Assembly: GCF_004801315.1 (NCBI RefSeq) | Contig: NZ_SSNW01000019.1 | Span: 1 to 64,000, forward strand | DNA length: 64,000 bases | Source: Deinococcus sp. Arct2-2 | Lineage (GTDB): Bacteria > Deinococcota > Deinococci > Deinococcales > Deinococcaceae | Reading direction: 5' to 3' | Shown here: one piece after another, positions 26,934 to 35,229 of the stretch | Position numbering within the stretch: the first letter of the stretch is position 1 | Layout: the number at the start of each line of letters is the position of its first letter | Position numbers and translations under genes: made by a program | The notes under the pieces: generated by a model | Told to the model about the DNA's origin: nothing | Seen by the model: only the letters and a program-made list of their open reading frames with translations | Database searches by the model: none

Positions 26934-28529
26934 TCAATGCTGCTGTTCCAAAAAGTCTGCGAGACCCTCCAGCGCCTGGCCCAGCAAGCAATCAGCTCGC
27001 AAACATTCAGGTTGGGCGGCTAAAGCTAAAGGACACAGTAGCGCAGCCCAAAGTGCGTCCTGTGCCGAATGCCACCAAGAGGCGGGCGAGCGTGATGGAT
27101 CACCGCGGGTGAGGGTGACTGGTGCAAACTGTTCTGACTGCGCCATCACCTCGCGGGCCACCTCGCGGATTTCGGCCGCAGAAGGGATTGCCAACACGCT
27201 CGGGCGGGGCGCAAAATGAGGGGTCAAGCGGTACGAAAACTGCACCGCCAACAGGACGTGCAGGCAGCGGTACAGCGCGAGATCACGCAGGATAGCCCAC
27301 TGCGGACGTGGCCAAGAAAGCTCGTGTTCTTCTTGTATTCCCGGAGTCAATTCCGCCCAAATATGAGCGGCGGCCAACACAAAGTTGAGAGCCAACGCCG
27401 TATCAGCCTCCAACACCCGGACGGCCATCATCAGGGCCGCCAAGGGGGTGGCCGCCTGCTTAAGCTCCCAGCCCTGCAGTGGTTGCGGGATCAAATCCAC
27501 TTGTTTCATCTCTTCTAGGCAGATTGACTGTAAATGACGTGCTACACCGGCGAGCTCGCTGGGCCGAACTGTCCGAGGGGTGCGTTCTAGCCTCTGCGCC
27601 AACCGGATGCCTTCCACTAACGCGGCTTCCAGTTGCATCGTCCTCAAGATGCGTGGCCCCAAGTCATCCGGCGACCAAACGGTCTGGTTCGGGGCCACTG
27701 ACCAATTCCTCAGCGTTTCCGCTGACCAGTCCAAGCTTTGGTACAATTCAGTGTCAAAGAATCGGGCGGTAAAGAGGTTAAAGTCAAGCTCAGCGTGGGA
27801 GGAAAGCCGCTTGTGCAGTAGGTACTGCGTCCGGTAGAGATTGGCCCCCCAAACGCCGTAGGCGTCGCCCTCTGGCAGCCCAGCCGAAATCTCTCTCAAA
27901 GGATCAACCAGAGAATTGGCTTCTGCCACTGCGGATTTTGCATTTTCGATCCGGTCAATCAAGTTGAGTGGATCAACGACGGCGGGCAAATCTGAGAGCT
28001 CACCCATCACACAGCAGACTAGAAAATCTGATGGCCGCTCAGAGGGCCGACGCTTCTCGTAAATCGAAGGAAAAATCTCGCAGGATGGCGGCGTGCCTTC
28101 CGGGATCCAAGACTCAAGGACGAGGGCCGCAGCGAAACAGCGGGCCGCCACACCGGGTTGCTGGAGATGGGCCAGGTGCACGGCCTGGCAGAGCAAGGTC
28201 GTGATCCGGCACTCGCAGGGCAGGCTTCCCATCGTTGGCTCGGCCAGCAAGTGTCGGGCTGCCGCCTCCAGGTCACTTGGCTTCCGGATATCACTGCCCG
28301 CCCAGCGATTGCTCGCCACGCGCAGTAACTGGGTGACCCGGTGGCGATCTGTGCCCTGCTCGGGCGTTACAACGGGCGAGGCGTTCCAAATCTCGACGGC
28401 TCGCAACGTCGGTGCGATGACGCGCTGGAACAATGCAAATGCCCGTGTCTTGACAAATGCAGGCGGCGACTGGGGATCGTCATAAAGTTGCTCTCTGATT
28501 TCCATGAAACTGATTCTAAGCTGTTTCAT
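26934..28529 (-). CDS. Unknown large helical protein
   Basis: This is a protein of about 530 residues with no recognised family. It is rich in Ala/Leu and predicted to be almost entirely alpha-helical, with repeated Leu/Ala helices (LEAAARHLLAEPTMG, LCQAVHLAHLQQPGVAARCF, LRTMQLEAALVEGIRLAQRL) that suggest TPR- or HEAT-like packing. There is no signal peptide, membrane helix or nucleotide-binding motif. The start is uncertain: ATG codons at 28601, 28544, 28529 and 28505 are all in frame and none has a clear ribosome site. It is divergent from an XRE-type regulator, and the shared interval carries a perfect inverted repeat, so the two are probably one regulated unit. Confidence 0.65.
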   Translation of the reverse strand: MKQLRISFMEIREQLYDDPQSPPAFVKTRAFALFQRVIAPTLRAVEIWNASPVVTPEQGTDRHRVTQLLRVASNRWAGSDIRKPSDLEAAARHLLAEPTMGSLPCECRITTLLCQAVHLAHLQQPGVAARCFAAALVLESWIPEGTPPSCEIFPSIYEKRRPSERPSDFLVCCVMGELSDLPAVVDPLNLIDRIENAKSAVAEANSLVDPLREISAGLPEGDAYGVWGANLYRTQYLLHKRLSSHAELDFNLFTARFFDTELYQSLDWSAETLRNWSVAPNQTVWSPDDLGPRILRTMQLEAALVEGIRLAQRLERTPRTVRPSELAGVARHLQSICLEEMKQVDLIPQPLQGWELKQAATPLAALMMAVRVLEADTALALNFVLAAAHIWAELTPGIQEEHELSWPRPQWAILRDLALYRCLHVLLAVQFSYRLTPHFAPRPSVLAIPSAAEIREVAREVMAQSEQFAPVTLTRGDPSRSPASWWHSAQDALWAALLCPLALAAQPECLRADCLLGQALEGLADFLEQQH

Positions 28530-28534
28530 GGAAA
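28499..28534. promoter_or_regulatory. Perfect inverted repeat between XRE gene and helical-protein gene
   Basis: TTTCCATGAAAC (28499-28510) is repeated as GTTTCATGGAAA (28523-28534) with a 12-base spacer. The arms match perfectly, and each arm is itself partly palindromic, as in paired operators of XRE/Cro-type repressors. Their centres are 24 bases apart, about two helical turns. The arms lie just upstream of the XRE start and at the 5' end of the divergent gene. Confidence 0.65.
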
Positions 28535-28575
28535 GCAGTCGCATAACGTTCCAAGCTTGCGGATGCTCAGGCTCT

Positions 28576-28815
28576 ATGTCTGCTCTCTCCCATCCGGCCA
28601 AAGACCCTTATTTAGTGGCCTTAGGAGCACAGATCCGCCAGTTACGCCAAGCTCAGGGCTGGAGTCAGGATGAATTCGCGGCTCGGGCAGGCATGCACCG
28701 CACCCATCCCACCAAGTTGGAAAACGGCCTACTGGATCCCCGGCTCTCCACCCTCCGCCGGGTCGCTGAGGTCTTGGGAGTGGAAGTGAGTGTCTTGCTT
28801 CCGGTAAAAGAATAA
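28576..28815 (+). CDS. XRE-family helix-turn-helix regulator
   Basis: This is a 79-residue protein consisting of one Cro/cI-type domain: LGAQIRQLRQAQGWSQDEFA, ARAGMHRTHPTKLENGLLDP, then RLSTLRRVAEVLGVEVSVLL. The five-helix pattern and spacing are canonical. ATG 28576 was chosen because it starts just before the domain; the frame is open from 28504, but that part overlaps the inverted repeat. It probably represses itself and the divergent large gene through that repeat. Confidence 0.85.
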   Translation: MSALSHPAKDPYLVALGAQIRQLRQAQGWSQDEFAARAGMHRTHPTKLENGLLDPRLSTLRRVAEVLGVEVSVLLPVKE

Positions 28816-28819
28816 AGAG

Positions 28820-28930
28820 TGGTACTGGTGGCAACTTCAGATGCTTGGTGCCGCGAACAGCGTTTTTTGCAACTTGATCACCGGCAGCGAGTTATGAACA
28901 GCAGCGCTCTGGAATTTGCCACCAGTACCA
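28820..28930. repeat. MITE-like 111-bp element with 15-bp inverted ends
   Basis: TGGTACTGGTGGCAA (28820-28834) is perfectly inverted as TTGCCACCAGTACCA (28916-28930). Both ends are flanked by AGAG (28816-28819 and 28931-28934), consistent with a 4-bp target duplication. No coding capacity lies between the ends. It sits right after the XRE stop codon. It could instead be a long-loop terminator. Confidence 0.45.
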
Positions 28931-29412
28931 AGAGTGGAATAATCCTCAGCGTCAATCGACTGCTGCTCAGCCAGTAGCAAGTGCTCAGGAGTATTTAACA
29001 GATGAGCATCAGAAATGACGGTGAACCTGAGAGGGAAACCCCTCAGGCTGACTGACTCGCTGTATGACCACGAACTTCATCCTTAGCTTGCGCCGATTTA
29101 CGGATGTCATAAACCAGCGGAGAGAGGATTGTTTAGAGAACAAAATCACACCTACGCTTAAGCTGATGGGCTTCTGATGGCAGATGACCCTCGTGTTACG
29201 ACATGACCTGAGACCCCAGCAGTGCGGCGTTGGATGCATGTGGAGAGACCATCGTCGGTAAAGCCGAGCGCAGTCAGTGGAGATAGCTGGATGCCGAAAC
29301 CCAAAGCAACCACACACTGGTCGTGGGTGTCATCGTCCCGCCGGACAACAGGGATGAGACCCAACCTTGCGCTAACCGGTGCCCCGCCTCTCGTCACCCA
29401 GGAGCCTTGACC
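28931..29412. other. Intergenic stretch after the XRE unit
   Basis: This is 482 bases with no gene supported. It presumably includes the promoter for the plasmid gene starting at 29413, whose ribosome site is AGGAG at 29400-29404. Long open frames on the minus strand here are antisense to the next gene and lack domains. Confidence 0.3.
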
Positions 29413-30126
29413 ATGATTCGACCCGACCCGCCGACCCCCAACCATCTCACCCAGACTCTCCTGAATGACGCCAGTGTGGACAGCGACATCGAAACCGCCC
29501 TTGATCAGTTGGAGGGCAAACAGAACACCGCCGCATGTCCAGCGAACGCAGCTTCTCAGTCGGATCAATCCACCTGCGAACCGGGGCAGGCAGACGCCTC
29601 TGCTGCGCCGCCATCCCCAGCCGGGTTGCCCTACGGCACCGTTCAGCGCTGGAGTGTCCTCCTTGAAACTGTGCCCCCCGTTCACCGCATCAAGCTGCTG
29701 CGCGAGTTGCCGGAAGCGGTTGCGCGGGGCGAGATACAGGCCGTCAGTCTCAACACAGAACTCACCCACGAGTACCAGAACAAGGACGGTCAACCCGAAA
29801 CCCACACGGTTCCTGACGAGGCGATCTGGTACACCGCTGAGATTCAGAAGTGGATGGTCCACCACGTCAAAGAGCATGTGTACGAACTCTTGGCCGAGCA
29901 AGGCAGGCTGCGCGTGGACTTTGATCAGCTTGCGTCCGGTGAACTGGATTTCAAGCGGTTGGTGAAGATGCGGCAAGGCAAAGACGCTTCCGTCACCAAG
30001 CCTGCAACTAAACCCACGGGCGGCGGAGCAGGCAAATCAGGAAGCAAAATCACCCCTGCGGCCTCAACCAAAAACAAGAGCGCCCCCAAGCGCGATCACC
30101 AAAAAGCTGAAGCGCCTGCGTCCTGA
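29413..30126 (+). CDS. Hypothetical plasmid protein with basic disordered tail
   Basis: This 237-residue protein matches no recognised family. Residues 1-75 are polar and probably flexible. Residues 75-195 form the conserved-looking core (WSVLLETVPPVHRIKLLREL, IWYTAEIQKWMVHHVKEHVY, LLAEQGRLRVDFDQLASGEL). The last 40 residues are Lys/Ser/Thr/Gly-rich (KPTGGGAGKSGSKITPAAST), which suggests nucleic-acid contact. The start is supported by AGGAG nine bases upstream. It is followed after 78 bases by the replication-relaxation-like gene, with which it probably forms an operon. Confidence 0.65.
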   Translation: MIRPDPPTPNHLTQTLLNDASVDSDIETALDQLEGKQNTAACPANAASQSDQSTCEPGQADASAAPPSPAGLPYGTVQRWSVLLETVPPVHRIKLLRELPEAVARGEIQAVSLNTELTHEYQNKDGQPETHTVPDEAIWYTAEIQKWMVHHVKEHVYELLAEQGRLRVDFDQLASGELDFKRLVKMRQGKDASVTKPATKPTGGGAGKSGSKITPAASTKNKSAPKRDHQKAEAPAS

Positions 30127-30204
30127 CCCCCTGTCCCATGCGCCCCATGAGCCAGCCCTCCGGCTCTGGCTGGGCGCACGCCCTCTCCTTCCCAAGGACT
30201 CCCT

Positions 30205-31488
30205 ATGCCCCCCCCAATCACACTCACGCCCGCCGAACATGCCGCCCTGACCCGGCAGTACCTGAACGATGGCGCATGGACTGATAGCGAATTAAAGCAG
30301 CACCTCACCCGCCCTGCTGAACTTCTGAAGGCAGAATTTCTCGTACAGATGCACACGGTCATGGGCACCCTCACCTTGCTCGGCAGCGCTGGCCGCAAGG
30401 CGGTTTTTGAGACCACCGAAGGGGCCGTCAGCTTGCAGCGCCAGTTGGACAATGCCTACCTGCGCCTGTGCCTGAAAGAAAAAGGCTACGTCGCCACAAC
30501 CCCTGAAACGACCCGGAACCTGAACCTCTACGCCGGGCGAATGCGCCTTGTTGAAGTGATGACCGAGCGGGGTGTGGCCCTCGCCGGGGGCACCATGAGC
30601 AGCGGTGGCATCACGCCCAATGGGCTGGACAACATGGCCGTGCGACTCAGATCGTCCGCCCTCGCTTACGGCTTTCACGTCCATGTCTTTACCCCGCAAC
30701 CAAAATTGGGTCAGGCCAAAGCCGCCCAATTTCGGCAGTTCCTCACCCTCGAAACACGGGTGCCCGGACATGCCCAGGCTCAAGGTTCCCGCCTGCTGCT
30801 CACCCAGTTGGACGCCCAACAAGACCGCACCGGAGATGGCCCGTTCCTCTCCCGCTACCATGCGCTCGCCCTGTATGATTCTCCCGATCCGGGCCTCCCG
30901 ATCCCCACCGTTGACCTTCTCCTGCTGGACAAGAGCGAACGCCGCGAACGATTTTTCGCTGACCTCGCGGCAGACCGCGTCATCAGTTACGGCCAACTGC
31001 GGCGGCATTACGGACTGGATGAACACGACCTCGACCGGGTGCCGTATGTGGAAACCGTCTTGCAGCCCACGCATATGCGCAAGGCACTGGAAGTCAAAAC
31101 GCGCTTTTTCCTCGGCCAAAAAAGTTTGCAATCGATGTCCGACCACAGCCTCATGCACTTCGCCGGAACAGGCGAGATGCGCCGGATTCTGGGGGTTCGC
31201 ACCGGAGACCACTGGCGGGTCAACCCACGTCACGTCCGCGCTTCCGAAGAACCTGATGCGGTGTTCCGCAGCCCCCACGGGGAGGTGGCCGTGGAGTTTG
31301 ACACGGGCACCTACACCATGACGACCATCCAGAAAAAGCTGGGAGCCTTCAGTGACCGGGCCTTTTTAGAAACGGTGTGGGGCGTGACGTCCATCAATCG
31401 GCAGCGCCATCTCCGGGAAGAAATTGGCTCCCAACTGAAACGCGATATTCTGCTGGCCGACTGGTGGAGTGACCTTCCCCGCCCGTAA
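30205..31488 (+). CDS. Replication-relaxation-like plasmid protein
   Basis: This is a 427-residue protein. The C-terminal part shows the pattern EPDAVFRSPHGEVAVEFDTG followed by TIQKKLGAFSDR. In the 'replication-relaxation' family found on actinobacterial and other plasmids, a D-x(n)-E-x-D/E then K arrangement of this kind resembles a restriction-endonuclease-like core. The N-terminal half may hold winged-helix segments (KAEFLVQMHTVMGTLTLLGS). It could act in plasmid replication or mobilisation, but this is inferred from a weak family resemblance. The start has AAGGA eight bases upstream. A strong hairpin follows the stop. Confidence 0.6.
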   Translation: MPPPITLTPAEHAALTRQYLNDGAWTDSELKQHLTRPAELLKAEFLVQMHTVMGTLTLLGSAGRKAVFETTEGAVSLQRQLDNAYLRLCLKEKGYVATTPETTRNLNLYAGRMRLVEVMTERGVALAGGTMSSGGITPNGLDNMAVRLRSSALAYGFHVHVFTPQPKLGQAKAAQFRQFLTLETRVPGHAQAQGSRLLLTQLDAQQDRTGDGPFLSRYHALALYDSPDPGLPIPTVDLLLLDKSERRERFFADLAADRVISYGQLRRHYGLDEHDLDRVPYVETVLQPTHMRKALEVKTRFFLGQKSLQSMSDHSLMHFAGTGEMRRILGVRTGDHWRVNPRHVRASEEPDAVFRSPHGEVAVEFDTGTYTMTTIQKKLGAFSDRAFLETVWGVTSINRQRHLREEIGSQLKRDILLADWWSDLPRP

Positions 31489-31520
31489 TCTGTCTCCTCT
31501 TCTTACCTCTGTTCTGTCTC

Positions 31521-31544
31521 ACAGCGCCCCACACCGGGCGCTGT
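31521..31544 (+). terminator. Hairpin after the replication-relaxation-like gene
   Basis: ACAGCGCCC pairs perfectly with GGGCGCTGT around a 6-base loop, 33 bases after the stop codon. It is a 9-bp GC-rich stem with a short pyrimidine-containing tail. It is the likely terminator for the 29413-31488 transcript. Confidence 0.7.
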
Positions 31545-32540
31545 CGCCTTGCCAGGTGAACAGGTGGGCACGCGTCAAAATGCACCACACCGAGGGGCGG
31601 CAGGCTTGGTTTTCCGGTCATTCACAAGGAGAGCAAAACACGAAAAGCAACTACGATGAATCCCTCTGCGGCTGACTTCCGCGTTCGACATGCCTGCGAC
31701 GTGAGGTTAAGGTTTGGTCTGGTCAGAGGGTAACGGGCGCACTGTAATGGAGACACAACAGCAGGAACGCAGGACAATTTTGCTCAACTTGCGTGACCCA
31801 AACCACCAACGCAACTTAAACAACGGGACAGGCAATGCAGCGAACACCGGACAGCACCCAGGTGTCCATTGAAGGTTTCTGACCTCAGCCAAAGAGGGCA
31901 CCGCGAGTCGAATCGCAGGCCCCAAGAAGGGCGACCGAAGAACACGGCCACCAAGAAATCCACGTCCTTGCCCACCCTTGACGTTGCCAGAATGAACGGT
32001 GATTCGCGGGTCAACGGGGGCCACAAACAGACAGTCAACGACGACATGGGAAGACGGGACTGGAAGAGTTCACGCCTACGGTGGAGTTCAACTGGGAGGA
32101 GTGAACGGCGGGTCAGGAGGGAGGGTTGTCACGGGAGTCACACGCGAAGACCCCGCACGGTTAAGGCGTTTTTACACCCGGAGGAACGCGGCGTTCGTGA
32201 CAAGACCCCGAACGATTAAGGCGTTTTTGACACTCAGGGGGAGCAAAATCCCCGAATGGGTAAGGCACAAGGGGGTTGCCCTTAATCTATTAGGAAGAAG
32301 TCCCGCTCTCCGAGCCTCGCCGCCCCGAAGCCTCCCACGCCCCGCCTTCCTCCCCTGCCCACGACGCCCGGCCTCTGCCCTTGCTCCAGCCCACCCGGCA
32401 CCACCGCCCCACCGCCCAAACTGCCCAGACGGCCGCACCGAAGTCGCCCGACCTGCCCACACGGCAGAATCCCGTCACCGCATCACCAGCGCGAGTCCCT
32501 GCACCCCCGCACGTCTCCCCGGTGGGGGCAAGCGGCAGGC
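31545..32540. other. Non-coding stretch with tandem repeats and a C-rich block
   Basis: This is about 1 kb. 31700-32280 has purine-rich sequence with direct repeats at 32147-32233. 32285-32530 is very C-rich and G-poor on the plus strand. One frame (GTG 31999 to TGA 32542-32544) stays open through both and ends overlapping the next ATG, but it encodes low-complexity Pro/Arg/Ala sequence without a domain. It may be a regulatory or partition region rather than a gene. Confidence 0.35.
32147..32233 (+). repeat. Direct repeat AAGACCCCG...TTAAGGCGTTTTT
   Basis: AAGACCCCGCACGGTTAAGG plus CGTTTTT starts at 32147, and AAGACCCCGAACGATTAAGG plus CGTTTTT starts at 32202, 55 bases apart with two mismatches in 27. 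A third diverged copy (TCCCCGAATGGGTAAGGC) follows near 32249. The function is unknown. The arrangement would fit protein-binding sites on a plasmid. Confidence 0.5.
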
Positions 32541-32789
32541 ATGAACCTCATTCATGTCCCTCAGCCACCCTACGTGCATCGCCCCTCGTTCACGCTGCAG
32601 TTCTCCACCCACGACGATCATCCGGACGCGACCTCCGAGATCGACTTCGGGAGCTTGGCCGAAGTGCGGGCCTACCTCGACGGCGGAATGAAACCGTACA
32701 TCCGCGAGTGGCGACTCTGGGACGTGGAGGGCATCTACTTGTGGGAGCCTGACCTGTTGCGGCAGACCAGCACCCAAGCCGAGGAGTAA
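32541..32789 (+). CDS. Small hypothetical protein
   Basis: This 82-residue protein is acidic and rich in aromatic residues (EIDFGSLAEVRAYLDGGMKP, YIREWRLWDVEGIYLWEPDL). The pattern looks like a compact alpha/beta fold, and the composition and codon usage resemble a real gene. No family was recognised. It precedes the broken helicase by 82 bases in the same direction, so it may have been part of that operon. The ribosome site is weak (GGCAGG). Confidence 0.5.
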   Translation: MNLIHVPQPPYVHRPSFTLQFSTHDDHPDATSEIDFGSLAEVRAYLDGGMKPYIREWRLWDVEGIYLWEPDLLRQTSTQAEE

Positions 32790-32871
32790 AGGTCACGGGA
32801 AGAAGCGAGCAGGGCCGACGCACCGCACCCGCCTGTTCCCCCGCCTTGATCGGCGGGGGGCGGCGGTCTCC

Positions 32872-34445
32872 ATGAGCGACGTCCAGACCCAGACCCCGTG
32901 GCAAGACACCATCACCCTGCGGGCCGGGGTGCCCAAGACCGAAGTGCAGCAAGCCCTCGCCCGCATGACCCCCGAACAGTTGGCCGTGATTCAGGCGGTG
33001 CATGAAACCGGGTGGAGTCTCACCGTCCAGTCCACGGCAGGCAGCGGCAAGTCCACGGTGCTCAGAACCGTCGCGCAAGTTCTTCCTGCGGGTCTGCGCA
33101 TCGGCGCGTTCGCCCTGAACAAATCCATCGCCCGCAGTCTCAAAGACGCCCTGCCGAGTGACGTGCAGGTGAGTACCTTCCACGCGTTCGGCAAGACGAT
33201 GGTGGAAGAGTGTTCGCCGCGCAAGGCCACCTTCTCGGAGTGGAAGCGCAAACATCTGGTGGACTCGCTGCTCAAAGAACGGGGCCTGTACTCCAAGGGG
33301 GTGGCGAAGACCGCACTCGCTCTGGTCAAGCTGTCGATGGTGCACATCGCCAACACCGGAGCGGCCATCGAAGGCTTGGTGAGTGAGCAGGAGATGGAAT
33401 GGCCTGCGGGTCTTAGCCCCGTGGAACTGGTGCGCCTGGTGCAAGACCGGGCCTTGTCTGATTTTCTAGAGCGCGGTCACTATGACTACGACGACATGCT
33501 CTACCTCCCCTGAAACTGGGCTCCGGGTTCGAGAGCATGGACGTGGTGTTGGTGGATGAGACGCAGGACTTCTCCCGCTTGCAACACCGCTTGGTTAAGC
33601 ATGTCATCGGGCGGCGCGGACGGGTGGTCTTGGTCGGAGACCGGGCGCAGGCCATCTCCGAATTCACCGGAGCGGACGCGGGAGGTCTTGACCGAGCACA
33701 GGAAACGTTCAACGCCCTGCCGCTCCGGCTCACCGTGACCTTCCGGTGTCCCAAGAGCCACGTCGCATTGGCAAGTGAGTTCAGCGACCTGATCGTGGCG
33801 GCTCCCCATGCGGCAGAGGGTGAGGTGTCCAGCGTCAGCGAAGATGAGGTGCTGAGCGAGTTGCAACCCGAAGACTTGGTCATGGCCCGGACGAACGCGC
33901 CGATGATCAGTTTCGCGCTGCGGTGTGCCCAGCAGGGCCTGACTGTGGAAGTGATGGGCCATGACCTCGTGGCGAAACTGGAGGGGCACGTCACGCGCTG
34001 CTTCGCGTATCCGTTCGAGGTGGCCGACATCGAACCCCGCCTGCAGGAGTACGGGATGGCGCTGCTCCAAGACCACTACGAACAAGGGGTACGCGGCAAG
34101 CGGCTGCGCCGAGCGATGCAGCAAGACGTCGACCTGCTCGTGTGCATCGCCGCCCTCGCTGCCGAGGTGGCCACCCGCGCTTTGCCGACTCGCGGGACAA
34201 GCGCGGCAAGCAGCGCACCCGGCGGGAGATTGAACGGCAATTCGGAGACTGAAGGCGGCGGGAGGACTGGAGACGGAACCTCCCGTTTTGTGTTGGAACG
34301 CACAAGAACAAATCGGGAGGCCGAGAGCACACATCAGGCGGCGGACGGACCGGGGAAACGCTGTCTCCCCACCACGGCCCTGAACAGCGTCCGGTCTGCG
34401 GTGATGTTAGATCACTCTCCACACCCCAACGATCAACAGCTTTGA
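32872..34445 (+). pseudogene. UvrD/Rep-type helicase, frameshifted and truncated
   Basis: The first frame (to 33513) has Walker A AGSGKST and motif Ia-like VSTFHAFGKTM. The frame then shifts by -1 at a run of four C directly before TGA (33507-33513). The second frame continues as LKLGSGFESMDVVLVDETQD (motif II), then VVLVGDRAQAISEF (motif III) and LTVTFRCPKSH (motif IV). Motifs V and VI are absent: after about 34180 the reading degenerates to Ser/Gly-rich sequence, and another frame there ends in DKRGKQRTRREIERQFGD with a stop, which suggests a second indel. It is probably a dead superfamily 1 helicase. P-site slippage on CCCC-TGA could in principle rescue the first shift. Confidence 0.75.
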
Positions 34446-34534
34446 CCGCCTGACGGCGGTCACTGAAAAGTATGCAGGGAAGAATAGCCTCCACCGGAAA
34501 CCGGAACGGACGGCACCCTGCCAGGAGACCCATC

Positions 34535-35212
34535 ATGAAAAGTATCGCCAACCTGAACCTCATCGGCACTGTCGTCTGTGACCCCGCTACCCGTACCATC
34601 TCCGGCACCGACTTTGCCGAAGCCACCCTCGCGCTGGACTCCATGCTCAACGAACGCAAAATCACCAACTACCTGCCCCTGACCTTCGTTGGCGGCGCAG
34701 CCACTTCGGTGGGCGAGCGCATCAAGGCCGGAACCACCGTCTCCGTGCAGGCGACCGTGCGCCAAGGAAAGTGGACGACCCCTGACGGGCAGAAGCGTTC
34801 CAAAGTGCGCTTGCAGGCCTTGTGTCATGAAGTGCTCGAAGGCGACTTCACGACCATCGCCGATAAGAACGGCGGGCGGCGTCTGACCGAAGGTATCAGC
34901 ACCGCACTCCTGGGCGGCAATCTGGTCGCCACGCCTGAACTCCGCTACACCTCTAGCGGCGATCCGGTTGGTGAACTTCTCGCTGGCCCTGAGCGAGAAG
35001 TTCACCAACCGCAAGGGTTAAGTTGTCGAGCGCACGTCGTCCGTGGAAATCAAGGTATGGAAAGAAAAAGAACTGGCCCTGAAGGTCGCTACGCTGTCCA
35101 AAGGCACCCCCTGACAGTCATCGGCGCATCAGTGTCGGATTCGTGGATGGACAAGGACGGCAACAAGCGTTCCTCGCTGGACCGGCGCGCAAGTGCAGCC
35201 CGACGCCGCTGA
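34535..35212 (+). pseudogene. Two-OB-fold single-stranded DNA-binding protein, broken
   Basis: The intact N-terminal half reads MKSIANLNLIGTVVCDPATR onward as an OB fold. The second OB fold starts at LLGGNLVATPELRYTSSGDP, as in the duplicated SSB of Deinococcus. It is then disrupted. One extra G near 34970 shifts the frame (the true frame continues as NFSLALSEKFTNRKG). A TAA follows at that point, another TGA follows after ALKVATLSKGTP, and the reading resumes in a third frame as LTVIGASVSDSWMDKDGNKR. At least three lesions therefore exist. The start ATG with AGGAGA upstream is intact, so a single-OB fragment might still be made. Chromosomal ssb must supply the function. Confidence 0.8.
34965..35011. 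repeat. Perfect 20-bp inverted repeat inside the ssb pseudogene
   Basis: CGGTTGGTGAACTTCTCGCT (34965-34984) is perfectly complementary to AGCGAGAAGTTCACCAACCG (34992-35011) with a 7-base loop. The frame-shifting extra G of the ssb pseudogene lies in the left arm. Without it, the two arms would be a near-palindrome with one mismatch-gap. Confidence 0.8.
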
Positions 35213-35229
35213 TCTTCACCGTACGCGTC

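Noticed and set aside
29158..29976. A 272-codon minus-strand frame over the 29413 gene
   Set aside because: The plus-strand gene has a good ribosome site, plausible composition and an operon partner; the minus-strand frame has neither.
31999..32544. Pro/Arg-rich frame of 181 codons ending with an ATGA overlap to the 32541 gene
   Set aside because: It spans direct repeats and a C-rich tract, starts with GTG without a ribosome site, and has low-complexity sequence; the overlap may be chance.
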